Of a stretch of 64,000 bases of DNA, positions 22,141-35,030 are shown piece after piece (the stretch's first letter is position 1; each line of letters begins with the position of its first letter). The notes under the pieces are model-generated. The model saw only the letters and a list, made by a program, of their open reading frames with translations. It made no database searches and was not told the origin of the DNA. The position numbers and the translations under genes were made by a program. Origin of the DNA: Heterobilharzia americana (lineage: Eukaryota; Platyhelminthes; Trematoda; Strigeidida; Schistosomatidae). The DNA is taken from assembly GCA_944470555.2 (NCBI GenBank), contig OX104134.1, forward strand, positions 104,402,701 to 104,466,700. The letters are read 5' to 3'.

Positions 22141-23560
22141 GATTTTTTTACGGGAGGGGGTGAGTTTTTCGAAATAATATTGTCTCGCGAGAGAAGTCAT
22201 GTTTTCCTGTGGAATGAAGTAGGTACGTAACTATGTTTATGTATAGTTATCTGTCTTCATAATGCTTAATATCCTCTGTGGTAATGCAACACACATGAAT
22301 GATGAGTTCAAAGTTGTGTCAAACAGTTCCAGCTTAAATTTTAAGTGTATGAAAGAAAATAACTCTGAAGGAAACACTGCTAAGTATCCTATTGTTGCTT
22401 TATATTGATTTGTCAAGTCGACCTTGGCCAATGACTTGTGTTCTACATGGTCTACGTTTCACTGAAAAGATGAGATCAACAACTTCACGGTGTACAAATA
22501 TGTAGAAGAATAGCTGTCTGAGTGAGGCAGGTAACGAAATAAGTCAGCTGTACAAACGGTTTATTCGTCATGAGTGAACTACCGTAATTATACGGTTATA
22601 ATTTTGAGGCTATAAGTTTATGCACAACGTATTACCCTTCGTTACCGCCGTTTTGTAAATAACTGATACGACAGCTGCCAAGCAAGTTTTATTCATGTTT
22701 GTCATGTATATCACACAGTGGGACAGAGTTATTTACTTGCTAATGTTTCGGATACAATTAGCTGTCCATAGTTATGTCAAACTCTCATTTTCAATGCTAT
22801 CGACTTACTTGTATTTGTTAAATGCATTAAGCTTAATACTTATCTATCAAACTTTTCAATGAAAAGAGTTTTACTATAATTTTCGGCTCAGCTCCCAGTT
22901 GCAGCCTATACCTCGTCTGCTTGGATGTTATTATCTCTACCTGGGGAATCGGTCCCCTCGCCAAGCAAAAAACACCGTAACAGCGTGACCACACGAAAAA
23001 GAATACTCCTGCCAGACAATCTATTAACGTTCCCTCAAAAATGATTTGTGAGTCCCCTGTCGAAACTGTTGGGCTTCAACGGCGTAATTCCCAGTTCTTC
23101 GGAATTTAGGGCTGATGACGTTGTCTAGAATGAAAGCTTCTTGACCTAGGCATCCAACTCAGCGAACACACCACTGTGTGTAGAGCTGGTTCACTCTCGG
23201 GAATTAGGTTGTTTAGTCGGTTGAATACTTCGTGTTACCGGAAATGCATCGGCAGTTAATATTTCAGCTGGTGTAGAAAACTATGAAGTAAGACGTGGAA
23301 AATGTTTACTATGGGAATATCAACTTCCTACACTTTAATATTTTAATATAGTTTGAAACGATGTCAGTAATCGGAATTACTTCTGTGAAAAGCTTCAATA
23401 CTTACGATGAATGTGTATTGTAGGGTAACTTTTAAAAATGGTATTCTAAATCAAAGTCCAAGATAAGATGAAATATTCAGAATAAACTGAATTATTTTTC
23501 ACTTTAGGAGTTTGTAAAGATCTATTGATTTCAAATTTGTTTTCATTATGGACTGATATC
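22141..23560. other. No gene seen
   Basis: No exon-like frame with splice sites. A minus-strand frame at 22237-22431 is open but shows no motif. Confidence 0.35.
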
Positions 23561-23564
23561 AGTT

Positions 23565-23660
23565 GTAGCTGTTTCGTCCCATTATGGGACTTCTCAGCAG
23601 TGCAAACCTGTGACCTTGCTATGGATTGAACCCAGGACCTTCAGGTTCCACGTCCTACTT
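23565..23660 (-). mobile_element. SINE with hammerhead-like core (CTGAGGA type)
   Basis: On the minus strand: B-box-like 'tgggttcaat' (about 23625-23634), then CTGAGAA (23591-23597), a perfect stem II TCCCATAATGGGA, and GAAA (23572-23575). The core differs from the hammerhead consensus CTGANGA at one place (G to A at position 6). The surrounding wording matches other copies near 26197 and 45509. Confidence 0.55.
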
Positions 23661-23884
23661 CTTACCTTAGGGGTACTGCTTTGGAGTCTGATGGTCTATA
23701 TCTCTTATTTCTGTCACTTCACGATATAGCTTGACCATCACTCAATGTCATCGTTTAGTGTTTGTCCTCACGTCTACGTGGTTTGCCCCACTGGTCACGT
23801 TTTATCATCGTAACTTCAGGAATCACTTCTTGAAGCTAGTCACCGATGAACACTAGATGAATAAAATTTTGGGGTTTGTGGAAA

Positions 23885-26030
23885 CAAGACAAGGAATGGA
23901 TCTCGACAAACACATGGAAGCTGATACAGCAGGGAGAGAAGGATGGTGAATCAAAAGATAAACCAGTGCAGTGTAGTGCAGTGCAGGTATGAACAACGAA
24001 AAGAGGAACTGAGTACAACGTATAAAAGACTGGACAAAGAAGTGAAGAAGAGTGCGCGCAAAGACAAAAGATACTTGGACAGCACATTGGCAAGTGAAGC
24101 ACGACAGGCTGCAGGTAGGAGAGACTGAGACCTGACAACATTATATCAAGTAACCAGGTTACTATCTGGTAGGGAAGAGATCAATACACATGAAACCAAT
24201 GAAAGATGGTGAAGGAAAGCTAGTTAACAAAGAGGAGAAACAAAAGAAACAGGCTGACCACTTCGAAAAGCTCTTGAATCGACCACCACCTGCAACTCGC
24301 CCGGAAGTACCAACAGAAACGGCAGAACTACCAGTGAACACAGGCTCTCCGAAAAAGCAGAAGTGGAGTCCTGAATGCCATAAAACTGCTGAAATGCGGA
24401 AAGCAGCAGGACCAGATGGAATCCCGCCAGAAGCACTAAAAACAGACACAGAGACAACAGTGGACATGCTCACACCACACCACTACTTCAGAAAGTTCAC
24501 AAGGAAGAAGGGAAAGATGCCTGCAGATTGGAAGAAGGGCTACCTTGTCAAACTCCCAGAGAAGAGAGCCCTAAGTCTTTGCAAGAACAGGTGGGGATTC
24601 ATGCTCCTGTCCCCATCCACCCAGGCAAAATATTAAGCCGCATCATCCTGGAGAAGCTAAAGGATGCGCTGCTTTCAAAACAACGACCGGAACAGGCTGG
24701 CTGGCTGAGTTCAGGAAGAACAAATCATGTGAGGACCAAAGTGCAACAACACGCATCATCATATTACAGAATATAGAATGACAGTCAACTCTCTACCTCA
24801 ACTTCATCGACTTTGAAAAGGCCTTCGACAGTGTCAACCGAGAAGTAATTTGGAAACTGCTTCAGCACTACGTAGTGCCACTAATCTTTATCAACCTCAT
24901 TCAATAACTATATGAAGACGCCACATGCCAAGTAATTCATAATGATAAGCTCAGTGATGCTTTCGGAGTGAAGACAGGAGTAAGACAAGACAAAGCTGTC
25001 TACTATCACGCATGATATTCCTGATTGTGGTGGACTGAAACATGCAACAAAGTGTGAGGAGCAAGAGGATGGGGATACGCTGGCTGGACTGATGAGAATA
25101 CCCCAGGAGAAGATTTGGATTTCGCCGCCGATGATGATTTATATCTAATGTCCTGTCGCACTAACTCGAAGATCTACAGGCGAAAACTAACAAGTTGACA
25201 GAAGAGGCAAGGCAAGGCAAGGCAGGGTAGCGAAGACGGGACTTCCTTCAGGTGGATGTAGAGAAGACAGAGGTGATGATGATACCCAACCAACGCGACC
25301 ACCACTACCAACAACAACAACAACAAGAAGCTCCAATCACCATCAACGGGAGAAACTTAAAGGAAGTAGTCTCTTTCACCTACCTTCCTAGGCAGCACCG
25401 TTTCATTTACAGACGGCACAGACGAGGACGTCAAAGCCAGAAAAGCTGGAAAAGTAAGACAGGCCTCCTTTAATTTGAAATCAGTGTGGAGATCTACTCC
25501 ATTACACTACACTGCACTGCACTCAGCATAAAGCGTGAACAACATCCGGATTTTCAACACTAATGTTAGTCAAGTCAGTGCTTCTATATGGTTCAGAGAG
25601 TTGGCGTGTTACGAAAAGCATTTCCAACAAACTACAGACATTCATCAACACCTGCCTACGCTGGCTCGATAGTGAGGATCAGATGGCCAGAATAATAAGA
25701 ATAAGAAATGAGGAACTCTGGCCTGTTAACGAACCAACCAAGAACCTATTTCGCAACAGATATGCGGAAGAAAGTGGAGATGGATTGAGCATACAGTGCA
25801 CTGAGAAGACCATTTGGAGACATGACGCGCCAGGCCAGGTCGTCGAGTGGAACCCAGATGGGAAACGACGAGTTGGGCGTTCCAGCTGAGGGTGACATGG
25901 AGGAGATGGTGTGAGGAAGGAATGAAAGGTTGTCGGCAGTCGTGGAGCCAGGTTCAGAAGACTGCAGGGGACACAGTGGAATGGGGGTGTGCTACTGAAG
26001 CCCTATGTTCCACTAAGAACTCAAGGGAAA
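23885..26030 (+). mobile_element. RTE-c copy, disrupted
   Basis: A 5'-truncated copy of the element at 8440-11192. It holds the linker (SRSD-like region 23890-24130), DHFEKLLNRPPPATRPEVPTE (about 24255-24320), KAAGPDGIPPEALK (24400-24445), NFIDFEKAFDSVNREVIW (about 24800-24850) and the C-terminal LLYGSESW block (25563-25889). It shares the stop codons at IE*QS and LIQ*LYED with the other two copies. The 3' end is near 26030, where it departs from the inverted-repeat arms. An open frame 24190-24636 is longer here than in the other copies. Confidence 0.8.
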
Positions 26031-26054
26031 AAATAGTTTGGTATCCATGATGGT

Positions 26055-26250
26055 ATGGCATCTGTTGACGAAACACCTGACTGCTATTTCATCCTAGTAC
26101 GGGATACCTCAGCATTGGATTCCGATCCAGTGGGTCAACGATAATGTGCAGAGCATAGGGCATGAAGGTCTTGGGTTCGATCACGATAGCGCACTGCTGA
26201 GGATTCTCAAACTAGTATGAAGCAGCCATCCAATCGCCTCAGATTTTTGA
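26055..26250. repeat. Inverted pair of CTGAGGA-type SINE pieces
   Basis: On the plus strand, B-box 'cttgggttcgatcacg' (26170-26185) precedes CTGAGGA (26197-26203) and a stem-like 'ttctcaaactagtatgaag', where GAAA has become GAAG. On the minus strand, 'tgctgaggtatcccgtacta' and 'ggatgaaatagcagtc' (about 26105-26065) form a second, opposed copy with CTGAGGT. Both are hammerhead-like but degenerate. Confidence 0.55.
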
Positions 26251-26589
26251 AGTTTCTCCAAATGATGTCGGTTCATGATGAATACCAGCTTGAATTGTTT
26301 TTGTGGTGACCACATTTTCCATGCAATTGTTAGCATTTTTCAGCTTGAGAACAGCAAATTGAGCAGCATAACGGTTACTTTTGACTTCGTCAGCTGTTTA
26401 CAACTCGTGGAGTTTTGAAATCAATTCGCGAACGAAACTAAATTTATTTTCATTCATCAATAAGCAACCAGTTGTTGGATGAGTTCAGAATGTAAAGGAA
26501 GTTATAAGATTGGCGGAGCAACACGAAAGCATGTGAAGACGATAAGGCTTGCGAACATTCGACATATATGTGTGTTTGAAAGTGAAGGG

Positions 26590-26700
26590 AAGATTTTGCT
26601 GGTAGTATTCGAACCAGTGGCCTTCGCTTTCGGGTCTCGCGTTGTACCAACTGAGCTACGAAACCCTGCTGCTGACCAGATATGAAATTCACTTCAATCA
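26590..26700 (-). mobile_element. tRNA-like SINE
   Basis: On the minus strand, A-box 'gtagctcagttggtac' (about 26660-26645) and B-box 'actggttcgaatact' (about 26615-26600) are spaced as in a tRNA. The 5' flank 'gatgattgaagtgaatttc' is shared with the foldback SINEs at 19185-19405. The acceptor stem is not convincing, so I call it a tRNA-derived SINE, not a tRNA gene. Confidence 0.6.
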
Positions 26701-27049
26701 TCACGGGTTTTTCCCTGACTACCATATGAATTGGTGATGCATCGATATCGTTTGGTCGTATTGATACTGGTTGCCCAATTAGAGCTTCTAATCCTAGACG
26801 AGTCAATGATAACAATAATAATTCAAACACAAAGGATATGGAGCTGAGCTCAGGCGAACAAAATGAAAGCTTAGTATAAATCCAGAAGGTTGTCTATTTC
26901 TAATGACTAATAAGGGATGACGTGATCATTTGGGAAAGGAGTTACTAGGGTGGTAGGTTAACGACTGCTTCTTTCTAGACCACACCCCTGTGATTACGAT
27001 AGTTCCAGTGATTAGTTAACAATGTTTAAGTGCATCCATCTGGTGTCCT

Positions 27050-28990
27050 GTGCCTACTTAGCATCAACATTAGATCTGGTAACACTTAATAACAGTAACA
27101 CACCTCATGCCAGCATATAAGAGTGGAAGGCACACATGAAAGATGGAGGAATAATGAAGGAAGTAATCGAACGTCTTAGAAAGACGACAAGAGGGAACAA
27201 AACAGTAGTGAGGTTTGGTATAACGAATAAGATGACGATAATATGATGGTCCATCTGATTTGCTGAGACCGATCCTGAGCCCAATTGCTTAAAGTCTCTA
27301 GCCAGCCATTTCGGTTTTCACATGGACTTCAACCAGAAAGTCTGCATTTTCGTAAACAGTGACACTGCCAGTCAGATTCCGTGAGAATTATGTTTTTTTT
27401 TCAAGCTTAAACCTACTTTAGCTAACATTGCGTGACGGAGTAGACGGTCACTAGGCATACATCGCATATATCCCAACCATCTGAATCGATGTAGCTTAAC
27501 AACTGACTTACCCTTTTTCATTGATACCGCCAAGTAAATGACTCACTTTTTTTACCTGGAACTCTACGCATGACTTCTCAATTACTGACGTAATGGTCTT
27601 ACGACAAGTGGTCTACGTACGAAGGCGATGGTCATCGATCACCTGTGATCTCACAGTCCATTCGGTTCTCTTTAGACAATCTCGATGGTGCCATAAACGG
27701 CGAAAGTTGGCACAAGGTAATCGGGATTTCACTGCTCCTGGAGCAATACTTTACATTTAGGTGGTGAGGAACGCATCCTAACCATTCTTATATTGCCATC
27801 CAAGGTGTCTGGAAGACTATTGTCGGCATTTTCACCCAACACAACTATATCCCCCGCTTACGCTGAATGCACTAAGGAGTTTTATGTAACAAGTCCAATC
27901 GCAGTAGAGTCAGACTAGAAAAAGGATAGCTGCATGAATGTGCCTATGACAAAATTAACTGAGAACGGATAAAGTAGATATTCTTGACATACACAAATCA
28001 CCGGGTACCCCACCATTAGCCCTAACGAGATTGCAAGTGTTGGAATAAAAATCTCTCACTTCTCAATGACCTACTGCTAGAAGAGACGTGTCGATCGACT
28101 TAGTAAAATGCCGCCTTCAGGCCAGGAAGTGGAGGTAGTGTTGATCACTGGTAAGTATGCGTGCGTTCAAAGATTAAGTGGACATTGATGATCTGCTCGA
28201 TACATCGGTGATGGGGTGTGGTCTCTTGAGTTTGTTCCTCTCAAGCTTCACGTTGGTATTTGATGAACCTAAAACCTTAGACACAATTTTCCTTAGACTG
28301 GTTCTTCTGCGGCTATCATAAGAGGATTTCTCTCCTTTCTTGAAGACCCAGAAAATTAGTGATTGAGACCAGTTGGAATTGATCATATCTAATTGTTATA
28401 CGTTAGCTAACGCTTCCACAAGTCTACTCAATAGTCCTCGACCACCATCTTTAAATACCTGTGGTGTAAGTTCATCTAATCCTGCTGATTTTCTTCGTTT
28501 CAGGTTACTTACAGGCTTTCTACTTTCTGCAGGTATTGGACGGTCCATCACAATTTTCCTTTCAAAATCCAACTGAATAGTGAGTCACTGAAGACTTAGT
28601 GGAGACCAGTCGAACTGCTTTTCAGAGTTTTAGGCCCACCGTTCAGGTCGTCTCCCTTGCAAGGAAATCGCAGTCTCTCATCTTTTTCTACGATGGTCTG
28701 ACTAACTACTGACACATTTCTTTCAGTTTCGTTGGTGATGCTAAATAACTGTGTACCTGTTGGTTATTGGCTTTTCTGTTTGTTTCACCTTCGCTATCCG
28801 CTACTGCTCATGGCCATTAGGTACGCTTCTTATCAGTTCACATTCAAGTTTCTTTCATTCGTAAGAAGCAGTTTAGGTTCACTGAACGTGTCTAACATTT
28901 TCTGATGGTTATTTACAGCGTTTCACATTGTTTTACGGCAGGCTGGAAATAGTTAAGCTGTGTGCCCCATTTTAGTTGGGATCAGTGGTT
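27050..28990 (-). mobile_element. RTE-a, old degenerate copy
   Basis: The order and wording parallel 12800-15000: 3' end 'tagcatcaacattagatctg' (27058), 'catttcggttttcacatgga' (27308), 'ttagctaacattgcgtgacg' (27418), an RT region near 27760-28010 with many stops, 'cgaggaagtgg'-like text near 28120, and a linker near 28480-28760. Divergence from the recent copies is high, so this is a much older insertion. Confidence 0.65.
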
Positions 28991-29925
28991 GCCACGTCAG
29001 ACAAAGTCTGCCGTGTCTGAAATTCCTACTGTTCAGAAATCTTATGTTTCGACAACCCCATGTGAACATTTGGTTGTCAACAGGAGGTTAAACAGTTATC
29101 ATTATGACTTATCCTGGACTGCATTCATTCATTGAATGAGTTAGCCGATATTACACAAAGAGATCTACCAATCTGTCAACCTTATTTAATGTTGTAGGGT
29201 TAGAATGTCCCAACTGGGTTACAGACAAATGCTAGTGATGATTGCCAACCTAAGTACACGACTTTCTATCAATTTTCTGTAAATACCAACTGTGACTCCA
29301 CCAACTTAATCTCAGAAGGTATCCAATAATAGTGAATGCCAACTATTAATATGAATCCTTTTTAGCCTTACAAATTGTTGCATAGAAGTCATTTAAAACA
29401 TACAATAAATGCAAACTGAAAACGCAGAATTTTTCAGTGAGAATCAGTTTCTTCATTTTGTAAAGATTGTTCCCTTAAAATATTTCGATGTAATCATGTG
29501 CAGTAAAGAATATTACAACTAGCGATCAAATATTCCTGGTAATTACTTAAAGTTATTTTGAGTTAACGTTTAGGCTATGATGCAAAAAGTCACATGATAC
29601 TGATGGTGATATTTTTTAAGGTTTATGTCTTCGAAAGATACAGTCGAATGTTAGTACTGAATATAATTACCAAGGATGTTAGTTTATATAGACTTCTATT
29701 TATAATATTCAGTTAATGATTCATTATAAAATCATTTTCAAAATGTTGGTATCTCATTCTTCGTATCTTTGAGTTGATTGTAACAACAACGATCATGGTT
29801 TATGGTGACTATCTATACTAAGAATAGTGGTACTACTATGCGACTATCCAGGTGAACTCTAGTTGAAATGGAACTACGAATCCTACAACCGATGGTAGAT
29901 ATAATTTACGTGGTAGTGACTAGCA
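28991..29925. other. No gene seen
   Basis: AT-rich sequence with no recognised coding or repeat feature. Confidence 0.35.
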
Positions 29926-29929
29926 GGGG

Positions 29930-30085
29930 AACGCAAGATGCATGTTTTCTCCTGTTTCGGAATGTGTCCCCACTGAAACTCGAACATCACCATTCACTGA
30001 GATGGAGGTACATTCAGCTAGCGAGCCCCAAGAGGGGAGAAACGCCCATCCGGGATTCCACTGCCAGCCGTCACCGCGTCAGTTA
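29930..30085 (+). mobile_element. Sm-alpha-like SINE, core-damaged hammerhead
   Basis: 'catcaccattcactgagatg', then 'tacattcagctagcgag', a stem II of CCCC with GGGG (about 30029-30041), GAAAC, and 'ggattccactgccag'. The first core block reads CTAGCGA instead of CTGATGA. The second block and stem II are intact. Cleavage triplet ATC. Confidence 0.65.
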
Positions 30086-30235
30086 TAACAATGAACATTG
30101 AGGTGATATAGAGGTATCCACAAATGAAATCCATAAGCCAACAGAGGTTGATAAATTCGATGCAATATAATTACAAATAATGAGTCTACTGAGTATGTAG
30201 TTACTTGTCTGCACTTTATTCTACAGTCTTTTACA

Positions 30236-30236
<1 letters not shown>

Positions 30237-30280
<44 letters not shown>
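30237..30280. repeat. ATT triplet repeat
   Basis: About fourteen perfect TTA units. It produces poly-Leu and poly-Asn frames that are not genes. Confidence 0.95.
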
Positions 30281-30282
<2 letters not shown>

Positions 30283-30524
30283 CTCTCAACTTGTGCTGTA
30301 ATTGCAAGGTTTTGTTGTCTTAATTCTACCTTGCTTGGAATACTTAACCAAGCTGTTATACTCATCTTGGTGAATAGAAGTGGAATCCAGAACGCACGTT
30401 TCGTCCTACTTGGGGCTCGCCAGCTGGATGTACCAGCATCCCACTGAGACTCAAACTCTATACACATCGCTTCAAATGCCAAAGCGTCAAAAATATATCC
30501 GTCACACAAGGAGTGGTTTTCGCA

Positions 30525-30690
30525 CTACGGTGGCTCAGTGGATAACGCTTTGGCGCTTGAAGCAATGGGTACTGGGTTAGGGTCTAAGTGAGTACAACAT
30601 CACTCACTGAGGTGCATGTACGTCCAGCTGACGAAACCTGAATAGGACGAGACCAGGGTCCTGGATTCCACTGCTAGAGACCAAGATGAA
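30525..30690 (+). mobile_element. Sm-alpha-like SINE, near-intact hammerhead
   Basis: A tRNA-like head ('ggtggctcagtggataacgc', 30528-30547) is followed by CTGACGA (30628-30634, allowed by CTGANGA), stem II CCT/AGG, then GAGA in place of GAAA, GTC as cleavage triplet, and a perfect stem I (TCCAG with CTGGA). The GAAA to GAGA change is expected to impair cleavage. Confidence 0.7.
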
Positions 30691-30789
30691 TATAACATCA
30701 TGAATAATTCAATATTAGGTTGCTTATTGGATATAATAAACAGTGACACAGTATAATTTACCGTATAAGAGAAGGAGTAGTAATTGCAG

Positions 30790-31330
30790 TTTGCCTAAGA
30801 GGGAATTCAAGTCCTCTGTTGCGTTGCCGTATAAAAAAGGCGCATCGGAAATTTTTGCATAGAATTCTTAACAATGCTGGGATTAGGGTGGCATTTAAAC
30901 CCACAAACTCGCTCAGAGAGAAAGATCCAGTAGACTTAACAAGGTAAAATTCCGTAATCTACCAGATATCGTATAATGTGATTGTGAGGTCAAGTATATA
31001 GGTCAAAGCAGCCGATCGGTGTCACTCAGAATAGGAGAGGACAAGTATTTAGCGGAGCATACAATGTGAGACCCTACTAAAATAAGTAACTACGAGAAAA
31101 ACTCAGCCGTCGCTGTGCATACACTGACCCATAAGCACACTATATAGTGGATGGGATAGGGTAACAATTCTAAAATTCAATATAGCTAGGTGGAGGGAGT
31201 GACTGATCACAGACTCTGTTCGTTGAATCTACACCTAACACATGTAACAGGAATGACTCAACACATATTGCAGATATCTGGAAAATTTTACAACCATTAA
31301 GATAAAAGAATGAACTGTAGGACTATATAA
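30790..31330 (+). mobile_element. Penelope-like element fragment with GIY-YIG domain
   Basis: In shifting plus-strand frames: RILNNAGIRVAFKPTNSL (about 30870-30920), IYQISY (the GIY-like part), CDCEVKYIGQSSRSVSLRIGE (YIG-like part, about 30980-31040), SNYEKNSAVAVHTLTHKHTI, VTILKFNIARWRE and LFVESTPNTCNRNDSTHIAD (31217-31280). This is the end of a Penelope-like reverse transcriptase plus its C-terminal GIY-YIG endonuclease, which nicks target DNA for integration. At least three frameshifts and several stops show it is dead. Confidence 0.7.
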
Positions 31331-31589
31331 AGGAAGCTTGATAGTCGTATGATTACTTTGATATGAATGTGAGCAATAAATTCTCAAAACGTTATCCAGT
31401 AAATTATACTGTGTCATTGTGTTCTACATCAATCAAACAAACAATCTAAAATGGATGAGATAAAACTGTCGTAATAATATAGCATATACGGTAATGATGA
31501 AAGACTAATCAACATGAATATGGATATGAATAAGCACAAAATGAATGTACAAGAAGTTTTTCGAGAAAGAGAGAGGGTGAAAACCCACT

Positions 31590-32080
31590 AACGAATTTGT
31601 AACTATCCCCTTCTGACCGCACAGTTCCGGTTGAACTGGTCGAAAGGTGACGGCTTCGGTGCGAGGTCTTTTGTCTGTTGACTACTGTGGAGGATTTCGT
31701 CGAATCTGCTTGATGTCCGGCATCACGTAAGTGACCGACTATTACATTACTGAATGAGATTGGACCTCTGAGACGTAGATTCTGGTATATGCTCCGCAAT
31801 TCTGGTAAACAACCGTCTCTCTGTTCTTCCTACGTACTTACTACACTAAGAATAGTCAACAGCTACCAAAGATCTGTAATGTATGAGGATTTGTTTGATC
31901 AAGAGATTCAGATGGTACCCAACAAGCCCCTCTGGAGGTACTGATGAAACCTTTGGCACGGTAGTCGCTAATGAAGATACATTAGGGCCACAGATATTAA
32001 GAACCAAGGGGTTTTTACTGTCAGTATGGTGAAGTAATGGGAGTGGAGGCCAGCGCAAAGCTGTTTTGATCTTCATAGGT
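31590..32080 (-). mobile_element. Second Penelope-like GIY-YIG fragment
   Basis: The minus strand reads LVAVDYS, stop, then CSKYVGRTERRLFTRIAEHIP (about 31880-31800), followed after a frame change by SFSNVIVGHLRDAGHQ. The CxxxYVGRT-R pattern is that of the GIY-YIG domain of Penelope-like elements. Opposite in orientation to the fragment at 30790-31330 and different in sequence, so it is a separate insertion. Confidence 0.5.
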
Positions 32081-32089
32081 ATGCTGTAA

Positions 32090-35030
32090 GATATAATTTC
32101 CTAAAATATGCGATAAGAATCACCACACCAATAAGAACTTTTCGACCTATTTGCCTTCGTAGTTCTCGATATAAATGGTGCATTAAAAAGACCATTAGAA
32201 TAAAATCTGATAGTAACCCTATGTCATTATCATCATCATCAGCTGAAGTGTAAAACAGAAGCGTTCGGTTTTCTCTCTCTTACCTTTGTTCGGATTTTTG
32301 AGTGACCGGGTTGGCGACTCCCACTGAGCCGAATAAACCAATTTATGGTATCACTGTTCACTTGCTCATTTTCAAAATGTTATGGTGTTAGATCATGTCA
32401 GCTTGTCTCTTGTCGAATAATAAGATATTTTTAAATAAAATTCCCGATATATTATTCTTTGTCCATGCATTGTGCAAGTATTTCAATCGGTATACAAAGA
32501 TGATTGATATTTGTGTACAAGAATCATGTGTTGTAAGTAGATGCAGAGAACTCAGTTACTACTTATTTATCTAACTTCTCGAACAGATGGATTTGGAGAC
32601 TTACTTTGAAGTATCCTAGAAAACAATAATCTCACGGTTATTTGAACGGCATAGAAGTAGAGGCTAACAATATTTCATCACAATACATATCAATATATCG
32701 ACGAAACAGTCAACAAGAAGTAAAGCAGTGAAATCAAAATGATATCAGAAGTTCATAAAGCGATAAGGCGAAGATGCAAGGAGTACAAATAAATTGTATG
32801 ACGATTTGGATTAGGTTAGATGGAGATGTATCTGCATTATTGTGACAGATCCTGATAGATATCGACTGTTTTATATATACCGTCTGAGAGGTGTAAATTT
32901 TGTCACAAGTCGTGGACCATCATTAAAAATACTTATGGATCGGTCCTAAATTTGTAGATAGACAAACCTTAACGGACATGAACCAGTCATAAATCGTACA
33001 GGTCCATTTCACACATTCTACATCAGAATATTCACAGAGAGTCAGCATTAGGAAGCATAAGGAAATGAGACCGATGACATCAGTAAACAGTAAAAACATC
33101 TACGACAAAAGTGTAACAAAAGGGTAACAAAGATTTCAAGACTCGAAGAAAATAAGCTGAAGAGTACTAGCCACGACTGGCAGTAAGTTATACCGCTCAA
33201 AGTTTCACACTATCTACCTTAGTTATCGCTTCGAGTCCAACTTAGGAGCTCAAAACAGTTTTACTCACCTTAGACAGACATTATGAGACTCCATGGACAG
33301 ATAGTTTAATTCGACTTGGTCTCTATGAAGTCCTCTTGATACTACTCCCAAAACTATCGGAACTAAACTTCGAAATTGCGTCCGATCATATATAGCGTGT
33401 ATCAAGCAATCTCAGTATACGCTCACAACTTCATCAATCTGTTTACCATTCTTACTTAGTATTTTAAACACAACCACTACATTGTTTTACACAACAACTT
33501 CAGTAAGCATTAACAGTGCTATGCAGATTACAGTGATCGACGATCTGTAACTTTTCATAAGGAATGCCTTTCACAGTTGACTAAATGTAAATCAAAATAG
33601 TTTTCAAAGAAAAAGGAAGCAAGCAAACCAAATAAAAGAACTGGTTACTTGGACACCAAGCATATTAATAAGGTTAGAAGGAATAAAGTACAATCCGGCA
33701 TGATTTTACAGATCTCGACAGTGCAAAAACCAACAACCCAAAAAATATATATCAGATAGAAATTGGTGGATATTAGTGAACAGAATGATCTGTCCTAAAC
33801 TATAAGGAACACGATAATTAACAATCTTTGGCATAGTGAAAGCTGGTGAGGCATCCTGTTCAAGTGTTCCAACCAGTTAATTGGGATATATCGATGAACA
33901 CAAAACCTGCACCACCACACAAGACAAACAAAATTCCAATATCTTTGGGCTGGTCACACTGAGGCTTTCCCACCTTATTGTTATTTGAGACGCTAACACA
34001 TTTCAATGTAGATTGTGATTCATAATTTAGCGCATGAAGTAGTCACTTTCGTTAACCTAGGCGGACGATCTTATCGACTTACTTTTTTGTGTGAGATTCT
34101 CAATGTAGATAGGATACTGCTCACTCGACAGCTTCACAATATACAATGCTTTGGAGAAACTAATCACCGATACTTATGATTTTATGCTATTTGTCTTGAA
34201 CAGGTACATCAATCTTATAGTAGCAAAAGGGAAGCTGCTGTACATAATATTTGTCCTGTGATAGGCAAAGTTATACCTCAATGACTTGACGGTTAATATG
34301 AACCAGTAAACCGTTCTTGAGCTTTCCGTTTCCATGTTGAGATTTCGTTGACCACTCCCCAGCTCACCATAGCCAAGACGAACTTTAGTTAAGTAAGATG
34401 GAAAAAAGAGTAGAATTATCCATACTTACCAGTTGAAATGATGCTGGTGCAGTTTATTTCTCAAACACTACTTTAAACTTCGAAGACACCGACTGCATGT
34501 GAAACTTTCCGTATTTGCTTCAAAATAGGCACTACTACAATCCATGTGCAAATTATGGAACAACATAGAGAAAATGAAGACTTCATTCAAAGCGCTTCCA
34601 AATCTTATGGCGAGCAAACGATCATTTAGTCAATAGTCACTTCATCTTAGTCATTATTTTCACCGATGAACAGTTTTGTTTTTCCGTTATTATTTTTAAA
34701 TACAACCTTTATGTACGTATTTGTTGCACCTGACTGCTCATCATTCCTGTTAATTCCGGTCTGTCTGTGCTGTACTGAGCTGCTGAATAACTGTTTCAAC
34801 AAAGCTGTTCGGACTCAAATACTTGAAAACTACACCCACCGTTTTTGCTGTCTTCAACATTTGTAACGTGGTGTAGATGGAACAACAGATAGCTTTGATT
34901 AGGGCTTCAGAAAAACTTGCCATCAAATTATGCTGAATTTTAGAAACCTGCACGCACGATTCACGAAATGCTTAAAACAACTTCCCCATCTATTAGCTTA
35001 AAAAGTGTGCTCATCAAATGAAACAGAGGC
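32090..35030. other. No gene seen
   Basis: About 3 kb of AT-rich sequence with only short open frames. No splice-bounded exon, RNA gene or recognised repeat. Confidence 0.35.

Noticed and set aside
26590..26690. Functional tRNA gene
   Set aside because: A and B boxes are present, but the acceptor and anticodon stems do not pair convincingly and the flanks are shared with SINEs at 19185-19405.
30231..30509. Minus-strand frame ending in poly-Asn
   Set aside because: It is a product of the ATT triplet repeat at 30237-30280, with no splice sites and no other coding signal.
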